In this document: positions 1 to 7,480 of the stretch, in pieces
How the letters are laid out: each line of letters starts with the position of its first letter
Position numbering within the stretch: the first letter of the stretch is position 1
Assembly: GCF_018919385.1 (NCBI RefSeq)
Contig: NZ_JAHLMF010000002.1
Coordinates: forward strand, 186,001 to 250,000
Length of the DNA: 64,000 bases
Source of the DNA: Geomonas diazotrophica
GTDB taxonomy: Bacteria; Desulfobacterota; Desulfuromonadia; Geobacterales; Geobacteraceae
Reading direction: 5' to 3'
Program-made: the position numbers and the translations under genes
The notes under the pieces: generated by a model
The model's database searches: none
Told to the model about the DNA's origin: nothing
Seen by the model: the letters and a program-made list of their open reading frames with translations, nothing else

Positions 1-732
1 AAGGCGAACCCCGGGGACGCCCCGACCCAGTTGAAGCTGGCCCGCGCCTTCGTCAACACCAAGGACCTCGACTCGGCCATCAGCGCCTACCAGGCGGCCA
101 TCAAGCTGGACCCGGAGTCGCTGGAAACCCACCGCGAACTCGCCAACCTTTTGCGCAAGCGCAACGAGATGGACCAGGCCGCCAACGAGTACCAGGAAGT
201 GCTGCGCCTGAAAAAGGACGATCAGGAGGCCCGCACCGCCCTAACCGCCATCTACGTGAAGAACAAGAACTACGACTCCCTGGCCAAGCTGCTCAAGGAA
301 GGGGTCGAGCTCTCCCCCAGCGACGCCAACGCGCATTACAAGCTGGGCCTGGTCTACGAGTTCCAGAAGAACTACACCGCCGCCACCGACGAGTACAAGG
401 AAGCGGTGAAACTCAAGCCCGACCATGCCAAGGCGCTCAACGCCATGGGGCGCGTGCAGATGAAGGACGGCCACATCGCCGAGGCCAAGGAGTCGCTCGA
501 GGCGGCGCGCAAGGCCGACCCGGACCTGGAGGAGGCCCAGGTCCTCTTGAGCAACATCAAGGACGAATTCAACCCCGAACCGAGAAGCTACCGCAAACAC
601 AAGGGGTCGAGCGGGAGCAAGGCGAAGAAGGGGAAGAAAGGGAAGAAGTCGAAGGATAAGGAGGAGAAATCCTCGAAGAAGTCCTCCTCCAAAAAGAAGA
701 AGTCCTCGAAGAAGAAGCACAAGGAAGAGTAG
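1..732 (+). CDS. TPR-repeat protein, 5' end missing, Lys/Ser-rich tail
   Basis: The reading frame is open from base 1, so the gene starts upstream of the window; the TTG at 31 is only an internal codon. About five tetratricopeptide repeats are visible, with the usual W/Y-G-A-P spacing (for example Y-KLGLVYEF and A-LNAMGRV), which points to a protein-binding scaffold. The last ~45 residues are almost entirely Lys, Ser, Gly and Glu (runs such as KKGKKGKK and SSKKSSSKKKK). This strongly basic, disordered tail could bind nucleic acid or acidic polymers; that is inference. TPR repeats alone do not give a function, and the missing N-terminus may hold the informative domain. A strong terminator follows 26 bases after the stop, so this is the end of its operon. 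Confidence 0.8.
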   Translation, partial: KANPGDAPTQLKLARAFVNTKDLDSAISAYQAAIKLDPESLETHRELANLLRKRNEMDQAANEYQEVLRLKKDDQEARTALTAIYVKNKNYDSLAKLLKEGVELSPSDANAHYKLGLVYEFQKNYTAATDEYKEAVKLKPDHAKALNAMGRVQMKDGHIAEAKESLEAARKADPDLEEAQVLLSNIKDEFNPEPRSYRKHKGSSGSKAKKGKKGKKSKDKEEKSSKKSSSKKKKSSKKKHKEE

Positions 733-758
733 CCGCCCGCGCGGGCAGCAGGATCCAT

Positions 759-792
759 AAAAAGGCAGCTCCCTGGAGGGGGCTGCCTTTTT
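759..792 (+). terminator. intrinsic terminator of the TPR gene
   Basis: A 15-bp stem (AAAAAGGCAGCTCCC with GGGGGCTGCCTTTTT, one G-T pair) has a 4-base loop and ends in a T run. Confidence 0.9.
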
Positions 793-809
793 CGCTGCCG
801 GCATTCTTT

Positions 810-890
810 CCCATAGTTCCCATAGTTCCCATAGTTCCCATAGTTCCCATAGTTCCCATAGTTCCCATAGTTCCCGCAGTCCCCGCAGTC
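810..890. repeat. 9-bp tandem repeat (CCCATAGTT)7 plus two variant copies
   Basis: Seven perfect head-to-tail copies of CCCATAGTT (810-872) are followed by two copies of the variant CCCGCAGTC (873-890). The block sits between two terminators, outside any gene. Short ORFs that read through it (NYGNYG or MGTMGT peptides) are artefacts of the 9-bp period. Confidence 0.95.
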
Positions 891-897
891 GACCAAG

Positions 898-932
898 AAA
901 AAAGGCCGGGGGTAAGCCCCCCGGCCTTTTTC
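898..932. terminator. bidirectional terminator downstream of the RlpA-like gene
   Basis: A 14-bp perfect stem (AAAAAGGCCGGGGG with CCCCCGGCCTTTTT) is flanked by A and T runs. It serves the leftward gene ending at 960 and could also stop rightward read-through. Confidence 0.85.
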
Positions 933-959
933 TCTGTTCGCCCAGATTGTATTTTGTTT

Positions 960-1412
960 CTAGGATTCGTCCTCGGTCAGCGGGATGATGGCCACCTTGG
1001 CCTTGCCTTCCCCGAGGAAACCCAGTTTCCTTGCCGCGGCCCGTGACAGATCGATGAAGGGGAACCCCTTCTTGCGGCAACGGTCGTTGATGACAACCGT
1101 GACTTCCTTGTCGTTGGCGAGATTCCTGACCAGAACCTTGGTCCCCAGCGGAAGACTCTGGTGGGCAGCGGTCATCTTTTCCGGATGATACCGCTCTCCC
1201 GAGGTGGTCGCTCTTCCGTGGAACTTCTTGGCATAGTAGGATGCTATGCCGACCAGTTTTTTCACCACCGACTTTTCTTGCGGTTCTGCCTTTTCTACTA
1301 CCGGTTTTGCTACTTGTTCTGCAGCCAGCAGGGGAAGCGTGTGGATCGGGAGGAGCATCAGGGCCAGCACGACTATGCGCACCAACCTGCCGCTCCGCTC
1401 GGATGATGCCAT
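960..1412 (-). CDS. RlpA-like septal-ring / peptidoglycan hydrolase domain protein
   Basis: A 150-residue exported protein. A signal-anchor segment (residues ~8-28, rich in V, L and A) is followed by a short linker and a double-psi beta-barrel of the RlpA family. Family hallmarks are visible: G-ASYY-KFHGR-TTSGERY, the MTAAH-LPLGT block, the VINDR motif carrying the conserved Asp, and IDLSRAAA-LG. RlpA proteins bind or cleave denuded glycan strands at the septum. The SPOR domain of full-length RlpA is absent, as in many short homologs. The start at 1412 is chosen because AAAGGAGGT lies just upstream; a longer frame to 1499 has no such signal and would cover the promoter. It is monocistronic, with its own terminator. 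Confidence 0.82.
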   Translation of the reverse strand: MASSERSGRLVRIVVLALMLLPIHTLPLLAAEQVAKPVVEKAEPQEKSVVKKLVGIASYYAKKFHGRATTSGERYHPEKMTAAHQSLPLGTKVLVRNLANDKEVTVVINDRCRKKGFPFIDLSRAAARKLGFLGEGKAKVAIIPLTEDES

Positions 1413-1440
1413 GCGCACCTCCTTTGTTGGGCGAGGCATT

Positions 1441-1469
1441 CGTATAACATGCTCTAACCCCGAAGTCAA
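1441..1469 (-). promoter_or_regulatory. sigma-70-type promoter for the RlpA-like gene
   Basis: On the minus strand TTGACT (1464-1469), a 17-base spacer and TATACG (1441-1446) lie about 30 bases before the ATG at 1412. Confidence 0.6.
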
Positions 1470-1518
1470 GTTCCAACGAACCCGCCCCCGGGTAACCACC
1501 TAATCTGCCGCCGTTTTC

Positions 1519-3717
1519 TTAGCCCGCGTTCGGCGCCTGGGCCGAGGCGTCGTCGTGGGGCTGCGCCCCCCGCTGCCGACGGCCGATGTTGGTCGTGTCG
1601 TTAATGATCACCACCTCGCGCGCGGAGCCGTCGACCTCGGGGGGGAAGGCGTGCCGCTTGACCACGAACCACTTGCCGCTGGGTTTGTGCAGCAGTTCGA
1701 TCCCCGGGGACTCCAGGTGCTCCTTGAGACCTTGCTCCTCGAGGAAGGCAAGGCAGTCCCTGCCGACGATATCCCGGTGCGCCATGCCGGTGAAGGTTTC
1801 CACGGCGCGGTTGAAACGCCGGATTTTGCCGAACTGGTCAGCCAGGATGAACAGGTCGGAGATGCAGTCCATGATCTCTTCCCATTCGCGCCGGATACCT
1901 TCCATCTGGTGGAAGACGTTCTTCAACTCCTCGTGCTTCATGTAGAGGCGTGCGTCGCTCTCCAGCAGTTCGCGCTCCATCTGGCGCTGATCGGTGACGT
2001 CGCGGGAGATGGCGATCAGGCAGGCCTCCCCCTGGTACTCGATCACGTCCGCGGACCACAGGAGCTCGCGGATCTCGCCCGACTTCACCCGGAAACGCAC
2101 ATCCAGGTTGCGCACGTGTCCGTGCTCGTTCAACAGTTTGAGCATCACCATGCGGGCATCCTGGTCCGCCCAGAGCAGGAGCTCGGTGGAAGTCCTGCCG
2201 ATGACCTCCTCCCTGCTGTACCCGGTGATCTCCTGGAACGCCTCGTTAACGTCGATGTAGGTGCCGTCCTCGGCGCGGGTGATGACGATGGAGTCCGGTG
2301 AGGCGTGGAAGGCCTTGGAGAATTTCTCCTCGGAATTGCGCAGTGCCTGCTCGGCCTCGATGCGCCAGGTGATGTCCTGGGCGGTCCCCAGCATGTGCAG
2401 CGGCCTCCCCTGGGCGTCGTAGGTCACCTCCGCCCGAGCGGAGAGGGTGCGCAGCGAGCCGTTGGGGAGCACGATTCGGTAGTCCAGATGGTAGGCCCTG
2501 CGGTTGTAAATGGCGTCGTTCACCGAGCGGATCACCTGCTCCCGGTCCTCGGGATGCACCGCCTGCAGCACCAGCTCGTGGGTCGGCACGAAGGAGGCGG
2601 GGTCGAGGTCGTAGATGCGGTACATCTCGTCGGACCACTCGAGCGTGTCGCTGCCGAGATCCCAGTCCCAGTTGCCAAGGCGCGCGATACGCTGCGCCAA
2701 GGCGAGGGTGGCCCGGCTTTCCCTGAGCGCCTCCTCGACCTCCTTGTGGGCACTGATGTCGACCAGGGAAAGCACCGACTGGTCCGTCCCCTCGATGGCG
2801 GCCCAGTTGCCGGCCATGGTCCTGGTTCCCTCCTTGCCCACGAGCTGCACCTCGAAGCTGCGACGCGGGGTCCCGGGGAGGGCGCTCTCGTCCGGGGCGG
2901 AAACCCCGTCGCTGTCGCAGCGGCCGATGAACTCGGTCCAAAGCCTCCTCCCCTCGAGTTCCTCGCGCGAAAGACCGGTCACCGCCTCGAAACCGCGGTT
3001 CACCATCTGCAGGGTGCCGTCGGGGAGGATGATGGCCATGGCGGTCCCGGTGTCCTCGAAGATGGCACGGTACCTCGCCTCGGACTCCTCCAGCCGCTCC
3101 TGCGAGATACGGCGAACCGTGATGTCGCGCGCGACGAAGAGCACCGAGCGGACCCCCTGTTCCAGCCCCCCGATGGGGTGCACCGAGATGTCCTCGTAGC
3201 GGTTCCTGCCGTCTTCGGCGCGGTAGCAGATCTCGCTGTTCATCGGGGATCCGCTGCAGGAGCAGTCTGAGATGAGGCTCATGATCTGGTCGGCAAGCCC
3301 ATGCCGGGCCACCAGTTCGGCGAAGGAGTACCCTTGCGCCGCCTCTTCGGTCAGGGCGTAATTGGCGAGAAAGACGCCGTTGCAGTTGACGATGGTGTAG
3401 TCGGCCGTCTTGACGACGCAGATGGCGTCGCGGGAGGACTCCAGGAAGATATGGGAAAGGTCGTCGGAATGGCGCAGCGCCGTCTCCACCCTGCGGCCAC
3501 GCTCGCACACCACGGAAAGGGAGGCGAAGAAGGCGCCGAGCAGGCAGGCGTAGAAGGTGCGCATCCAGATCTCGTAGGCTTTGGGCGAGTGGAGCTGGTG
3601 CAGAAAGGGGTCGCGCCCCATGATGGTAGCGTCAAGCAGCGCATCCCCCAGCCAGAATATGGCGATGAAGACTCCCCCCACCGCTATGTGCCGCTTCCAG
3701 TTGAACGGCTTGGTCAT
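1519..3717 (-). CDS. membrane-anchored multi-PAS sensor without a visible output domain
   Basis: A 732-residue protein. Two hydrophobic segments near the N-terminus (residues ~12-30 and ~50-70) anchor it. About five PAS/PAC modules follow (roughly 84-200, 210-325, 330-450, 455-575 and 600-710), with typical SEARYRAIFEDTG and SEEKFSKAFHASPDSI openings and PAC endings such as VLFVARDIT and CLIAISRDVTD. Such modules sense redox state, light, oxygen or small ligands. The usual C-terminal histidine kinase, GGDEF, EAL or chemotaxis domain is absent: the chain stops ~25 residues after the last PAS domain with an Ala/Gln/Asp-rich tail. It may signal through a partner, or the output domain may have been lost. 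A GGAGG site precedes the ATG. No kinase or regulator gene is adjacent. Confidence 0.8.
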   Translation of the reverse strand: MTKPFNWKRHIAVGGVFIAIFWLGDALLDATIMGRDPFLHQLHSPKAYEIWMRTFYACLLGAFFASLSVVCERGRRVETALRHSDDLSHIFLESSRDAICVVKTADYTIVNCNGVFLANYALTEEAAQGYSFAELVARHGLADQIMSLISDCSCSGSPMNSEICYRAEDGRNRYEDISVHPIGGLEQGVRSVLFVARDITVRRISQERLEESEARYRAIFEDTGTAMAIILPDGTLQMVNRGFEAVTGLSREELEGRRLWTEFIGRCDSDGVSAPDESALPGTPRRSFEVQLVGKEGTRTMAGNWAAIEGTDQSVLSLVDISAHKEVEEALRESRATLALAQRIARLGNWDWDLGSDTLEWSDEMYRIYDLDPASFVPTHELVLQAVHPEDREQVIRSVNDAIYNRRAYHLDYRIVLPNGSLRTLSARAEVTYDAQGRPLHMLGTAQDITWRIEAEQALRNSEEKFSKAFHASPDSIVITRAEDGTYIDVNEAFQEITGYSREEVIGRTSTELLLWADQDARMVMLKLLNEHGHVRNLDVRFRVKSGEIRELLWSADVIEYQGEACLIAISRDVTDQRQMERELLESDARLYMKHEELKNVFHQMEGIRREWEEIMDCISDLFILADQFGKIRRFNRAVETFTGMAHRDIVGRDCLAFLEEQGLKEHLESPGIELLHKPSGKWFVVKRHAFPPEVDGSAREVVIINDTTNIGRRQRGAQPHDDASAQAPNAG

Positions 3718-3790
3718 CCAAGATCCTCCACGATGCTAAGACAGCTCCTGCACCTTTCGGCGGGAAACGGCATAACTTTAGTTTTCCTGT

Positions 3791-4660
3791 TCAGGAAATG
3801 AGCAGCGGCTCCTGCCAGGGGGGGATGATCCCCGCCTCCGCCGCGCGCCCCAGCAGCAGGCGCACCGCCGCCTCCCCCTCGCTCCCCAGCCCGCGGGAGA
3901 AATCGTTCACGTAGAGCCCGATGTGGGCGTCGCATACCTCGTCGCTCATCTCCTGCGAGTGCGCGCGGATGTAGGGGCGGGCCTCGCCGGGGTGCCGGAA
4001 GGCGTAATCGACGCTCCGGGCTATCCCCTGTTCGAGCCTGAGCAGCGCCTCCCGCCCCAGGGAGCGCTTGGCCGCGATCCCCCCCAGCGGGATCGGGTGC
4101 CCTGTCTCCTGTTCCCACCATTCCCCGAGGTCGACCACCTTCTTGAGGCCGTACCCCTGGTAGGTGAAACGGGATTCGTGGATGATCACGCCGGCCGCCA
4201 CCGAGCCGTCCGCCACCGCAGCCATGATCTCGTGAAAGGGAAGGTAGACGAAGTCGGTCAGGGAGGGATTGAAAAGCCGCAGCAGCAGCGCCGCGGTCGT
4301 GTAGCGTCCGGGAAGGGCGACCCGCTTGCCGGTGAGGGTGCCGGGGTCGAGGTCGTCGCGTGCCACGACCAGCGGCCCGCAGCCGCGCCCGAGGGCGCCG
4401 CCGCTTCTCAGGAGGAGGTAATCCTTCAGGATGTGCCCCAGGAGGTGGTAGGAGACCTTGGACACGTCCAGCACCGAAGCCAGCGCCATCCGGTTCAGGG
4501 TCTCCACGTCCTCCAGCTGCTCCCGGAACCGGAAGCCGCAGTCGACGCGCCCGTGGATCAGGGCGTCAAAGATAAAGGTATCGTTGGGACAAGGTGAAAA
4601 GCCCAGGGAAAGTACCGGAGCTGACTCCTGATCCTGATTATGTGACACTGCTGCATCCAT
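3791..4660 (-). CDS. mqnD: 1,4-dihydroxy-6-naphthoate synthase (futalosine pathway)
   Basis: A 289-residue MqnD-type enzyme converting cyclic de-hypoxanthine futalosine to 1,4-dihydroxy-6-naphthoate, the naphthoquinone precursor of menaquinone. The family signature GFSPCPNDTFIF is at residues ~20-31. Downstream come the DVSKVSYH block and the periplasmic-binding-protein-like fold (LPGRYTTAALLLRLF, then HESRFTYQGYG). Length is normal for the family (~275-290). Menaquinone is the expected quinone of an anaerobic metal-reducing bacterium. It lies downstream of mqnB in the same direction but has a good promoter of its own in the 204-bp gap. The start codon is slightly uncertain because the GGGAG upstream is ~12 bases away. 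A small 7-bp palindrome (3783-3798) overlaps the stop. Confidence 0.92.
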   Translation of the reverse strand: MDAAVSHNQDQESAPVLSLGFSPCPNDTFIFDALIHGRVDCGFRFREQLEDVETLNRMALASVLDVSKVSYHLLGHILKDYLLLRSGGALGRGCGPLVVARDDLDPGTLTGKRVALPGRYTTAALLLRLFNPSLTDFVYLPFHEIMAAVADGSVAAGVIIHESRFTYQGYGLKKVVDLGEWWEQETGHPIPLGGIAAKRSLGREALLRLEQGIARSVDYAFRHPGEARPYIRAHSQEMSDEVCDAHIGLYVNDFSRGLGSEGEAAVRLLLGRAAEAGIIPPWQEPLLIS

Positions 4661-4743
4661 GTGTTGCTCTAGCTCCCGATTTACAGTTACTGCAAGCGAC
4701 TGCCGGCAATATGCGACACGCTCCGCAAGTTTTAAGACTCACC

Positions 4744-4772
4744 AATATACTATCAGGCTGGCTTCCGCGCAA
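4744..4772 (-). promoter_or_regulatory. sigma-70-type promoter for mqnD
   Basis: On the minus strand TTGCGC (4767-4772), 17 bases and TATATT (4744-4749) lie ~85 bases ahead of the mqnD start. Confidence 0.55.
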
Positions 4773-4864
4773 GAAAAGCTTAACGAAATGGTCATAGTAC
4801 AATTAGAAGTTCTGAAGGGAAGATCCCTTAGACTCGATCAGGCGGGGGAGAGCCGAAGCCCCGT

Positions 4865-5605
4865 TCAGTGGATGCCGGGCAGGACGGCCGCCTGCTCGAG
4901 GTAAACGGCGAGAAACCGCTGGACCTCTCCCACCGCACGCTTCAGATCCCAGCGCGAGAGGTCCCGGTCCTCCACCATGTTGCTGATGCCGCGGACCTCG
5001 AGACAGGGAACGCCGTACATGAAAGCCACCTGGGCCACGGCGGCACCCTCCATGTTCTCGCAGACTCCCGGGAAGCGCCTCAGCAGCTCCTCCCCCCGCC
5101 GGGCGGTGCCGGAGCAGGTGGAAACGGTGAGGAAAGGGCCCATGACGGCCTTGAAGCCGCCGGCTGCGGCGCGATCCAGGGCGCGACGCGCCACCTCCTG
5201 GTCCAGCGGGATCCGGTTGAAAAGCCGCTCGCCCCTCCCCTCGTACACGGGTAGGCCGATCAGGTCGAGCCCGCGCCATCCGGAGGGGGTCTGCACCCCT
5301 TCATCGGCGAGGCACTCGCTGTCGGCGACGGCCAGATCGCCCACAGCCAGGCCTGATCCGGCGAAAGCGCCGCCGCAGCCGGTATTAATGATGAGATCCG
5401 GGGCGTAACGCTCGCACAGGAGGGTGGCGGCCGCCGCCGCGTTGACCTTCCCTATCCCGGTCTGGGCGAAGAGGAGCTCCGCCCCCCCCTTCTCGGCGCG
5501 GTGAACGGGGAGGTGCCCCCCCCCTGGCAGCGCGGCTGCCGAGGTGGCGATCAGCAGCTCTGAGAGTTCCATCCGGGTCGATGCGGTGACGATGATGCGG
5601 CTCAT
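4865..5605 (-). CDS. mqnB: futalosine hydrolase
   Basis: A 246-residue nucleoside-phosphorylase-fold enzyme that removes hypoxanthine from futalosine, the step before MqnC and MqnD in menaquinone synthesis. Visible features are the ATS-ELSELL region, QTGIGKVNAA, NTGCGGAF (nucleoside-phosphorylase glycine motif), and the substrate-binding block ENMEGAAVAQVAF followed by EVRGISN-VEDRDLSRWD, typical of MTAN/futalosine hydrolases. The ATG at 5605 has CAGGAGAG just upstream; the frame extends upstream to 5644 without a better site. With mqnD next to it, the futalosine assignment is favoured over a generic MTA/SAH nucleosidase. mqnA, mqnC and mqnE are not in the window. Confidence 0.9.
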   Translation of the reverse strand: MSRIIVTASTRMELSELLIATSAAALPGGGHLPVHRAEKGGAELLFAQTGIGKVNAAAAATLLCERYAPDLIINTGCGGAFAGSGLAVGDLAVADSECLADEGVQTPSGWRGLDLIGLPVYEGRGERLFNRIPLDQEVARRALDRAAAGGFKAVMGPFLTVSTCSGTARRGEELLRRFPGVCENMEGAAVAQVAFMYGVPCLEVRGISNMVEDRDLSRWDLKRAVGEVQRFLAVYLEQAAVLPGIH

Positions 5606-6101
5606 GCGCTCTCCTGCAAAGTTTTTGGTGCGCGAGTGTAGCACAGCAGGGAAGCCGACTTCAACGCCTAGCGGCGCCGGGGAGTCAAATAACCGTCACA
5701 CGTCAATAAAACGCTGCTTCCGCCCCCCCTCTCTCCGACGCGGCAACCGCCACCCGCGTCCCTCGCCCGGCGTCTTCATTGGAAAAAGTGCGGCAAATCA
5801 TGCTCCATCTGTTACAATTGTTCCCGCATCCTCGCGCCAGATGCGGCGGCACAGCTTTTGCTGATACAGTGGCGCTTGATTAAGGTACGGGTACCGCCGG
5901 CTCTCATTTATCCGCTCTCCCCTCTCGTGAGCCGTTGACAACGGTGGTCCCGGCCTCGGGTAATGCCAAGGCATGGTGAGGGGGAAAAGGGAGCCGCCGG
6001 GATGCCGAGACCGGGGTCCCCGCACCCCCTTTTTTGTTGCATAAGTCAAGGGCATCTAATATATTCGCTCAGTTCCAACTACTCGCAAAGAAGGGTCTTT
6101 C
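5606..6101. other. 496-bp divergent spacer between mqnB and gspC, possible structured leader
   Basis: No credible gene is seen. A candidate rightward promoter is TTGACA (5935-5940), 18 bases, GGTAAT (5959-5964). It is followed by a GC-rich stretch (5950-6035) with nested complementarity (CTCGG...GGCAT pairs with ATGCCGAG) and then CCCCCTTTTTT. This could be an attenuating leader for the secretion operon. I compared it by eye with cyclic-di-GMP, cobalamin and Mn2+ riboswitch cores and found no match. Confidence 0.3.
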
Positions 6102-7001
6102 ATGCCGCGCTGGATTCTCCCCCTGAACATAACCCTCGGCCTGGCGATCACCGCAGTCGCGGCGCTCATCGCAGCGGATTTATTGAGCGTCAAGATCGCC
6201 GCCCTGTATCCCAGGAACGCCCAGAAGCAGGTCGCGGCGCAGGCTGCCGCAGGACCGGCCGCAAGCCAGGACCTGCTCAGCTTCGCGCCGATCCTGGAGC
6301 GGGGGCTGTTCGGCAAGGCGACCCAGGGAAAACTCACCCCGCTGCAGCAGCAGGCGGCCGCAGGCCCGGCTGCGGCGGCGCGTCCCGCCGCATCCGTCGG
6401 CGACCTGATCCTTCTGGGGACGGCGGTCGGCTCCTTCCGCGAGACCTTCGCGCTGGTGCAGAAGACCTCGAGCCACGAGGAACGGGTCTTCCGGCTGGGG
6501 GACACGGTATTCTCCTCGGGGCCGCTGGTCTCGGTGAAGAAGGACGTGGCCGAGATCCTGATCGGCGGCAAAAGGGTGAAGATACTCACCCCGATGGCCG
6601 CCGCGGCAGAGGCTGCGGCCGCCCCCGCGGCAGCACCGGCCGGCGTCGCCGGAGGTTCCGGCCTGGCCGCCCCCTCCGGCGGAGGGAACTACGTCATCGA
6701 CCAGCGCGCGCTCAACGCCGCCCTGGACAACATCGGGCAGGCCATGACCGACGCGCGCCTGCTCCCCAGCATGAAGGACGGCAAGGTCGAGGGGTTCCGC
6801 GCCTCGGAGGTGAAGCCGCAGGGGATCTTCGGCACCGTCGGCATCAGAAACGGTGACGTCCTCCTGAGGATGAACGACTTCCCGATCGACTCGCCGGAGA
6901 AGGCGATCCAGTCCTTCGCCTCGCTCAAGGGGCAGAGCAGGATCAAGCTCGACCTGATCCGCGACGGCAAGCCCACTACGTTTACTTACGACATCCAATA
7001 A
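6102..7001 (+). CDS. gspC: type II secretion system inner-membrane protein GspC with PDZ domain
   Basis: A 299-residue bitopic inner-membrane protein. It has one transmembrane segment (residues ~8-30), an Ala/Gln/Pro linker, and the HR (homology region) domain (LILLGTAVGS-RE-FALVQ and ERVFRLGDTV) that contacts the secretin. A second Ala-rich linker and a C-terminal PDZ domain (GIFGTVGIRNGDVLLRMND, then a FASLKGQSRIKLDLIRDG-type strand) follow. GspC links the inner-membrane platform to GspD and helps select substrates. It opens the operon; gspD follows after a 480-bp interruption holding the four-helix-bundle gene. The Ala/Pro-rich linkers are GC-rich and may make hypervariable spacers. The SD is weak (GAAGGG). 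Confidence 0.9.
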   Translation: MPRWILPLNITLGLAITAVAALIAADLLSVKIAALYPRNAQKQVAAQAAAGPAASQDLLSFAPILERGLFGKATQGKLTPLQQQAAAGPAAAARPAASVGDLILLGTAVGSFRETFALVQKTSSHEERVFRLGDTVFSSGPLVSVKKDVAEILIGGKRVKILTPMAAAAEAAAAPAAAPAGVAGGSGLAAPSGGGNYVIDQRALNAALDNIGQAMTDARLLPSMKDGKVEGFRASEVKPQGIFGTVGIRNGDVLLRMNDFPIDSPEKAIQSFASLKGQSRIKLDLIRDGKPTTFTYDIQ

Positions 7002-7010
7002 AGCAGGAGC

Positions 7011-7043
7011 AGATTAAGACAGAGATTAAGACTAAGCAGAGGC
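7011..7043. repeat. low-complexity words left of the four-helix-bundle gene
   Basis: AGATTAAGAC is given twice, followed by TAAGCAGAGGC. The same words (GATTAAG, GACTAAG, AGAGGCA) occur in reverse complement at 7441-7470, so the inserted gene is bracketed by related short-word blocks of opposite orientation. Confidence 0.7.
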
Positions 7044-7067
7044 AATAGTCCAACGCATGAGGGCTCC

Positions 7068-7448
7068 ATGTACCATAGTTTCAAAGACATGCCGGTTTGG
7101 CAGGACGCTATGGACGTGGCTGAGCGGGTGCACAAGGCAACGGAACATCTCCCCCGCAAGGAGGATTACGGCCTGACTTCACAGATTCGCAGATCCGCCC
7201 TCAGCATATCAGCAAACATTGCTGAGGCTTTTGGAAGAAAGCACCTGCTCGACAAGATCAACTTCTACTATCACGCCCGGGGTTCGCTTACGGAGACGCA
7301 AAACCACATCGAGTACTCGAGGAGGGTGGGGTACCTCACCCCGGAGGACGCCGATTCTCTCGACGGAGCTCTGAATAAGCTGTACCTGGAGATCAACAAG
7401 ATAGTGGTAACTCTGAAAGAACTGCAGTCGGGTTTAACTAAATCTTAA
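7068..7448 (+). CDS. four helix bundle protein (23S rRNA IVP / Avd-like family)
   Basis: A 126-residue protein of the S23/IVP family: opening F-DMPVWQDAMD-A, the hallmark YGLTSQIRRSA-SISANIAE-FGR in helix 2, then a helix with FYY-ARGS-TE and a final long amphipathic helix. Family members form pentameric helical barrels. Some lie inside 23S rRNA intervening sequences, and one (Avd) assists diversity-generating retroelements; most have no known role. Here there is no reverse transcriptase or variable repeat nearby. The gene sits in the same direction between gspC and gspD, so it should be co-transcribed with them, but it has no known part in secretion. Flanking short-word repeats suggest it arrived as a small insertion. 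The SD (GAGGG) is moderate. Confidence 0.88.
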   Translation: MYHSFKDMPVWQDAMDVAERVHKATEHLPRKEDYGLTSQIRRSALSISANIAEAFGRKHLLDKINFYYHARGSLTETQNHIEYSRRVGYLTPEDADSLDGALNKLYLEINKIVVTLKELQSGLTKS

Positions 7449-7470
7449 TCTTTATCTTAGTCTGCCTCTA
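7441..7470. repeat. low-complexity words right of the four-helix-bundle gene
   Basis: A roughly hexameric run (CTTAATCT, TTATCT, TAGTCT, GCCTCT) is complementary in its words to 7011-7043. It ends just before the gspD ribosome-binding site. Confidence 0.7.
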
Positions 7471-7480
7471 GGGGGTTTCC

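Noticed and set aside
588-896. Minus-strand ORFs with NYG or MGT repeats near the start of the window
   Set aside because: They only translate the 9-bp tandem DNA repeat and overlap two terminators.
5950-6035. Cyclic-di-GMP (GEMM) or cobalamin riboswitch ahead of gspC
   Set aside because: The conserved cores of these classes are not found by eye; only a loose stem and a T run remain, so it is listed only as a possible structured leader.
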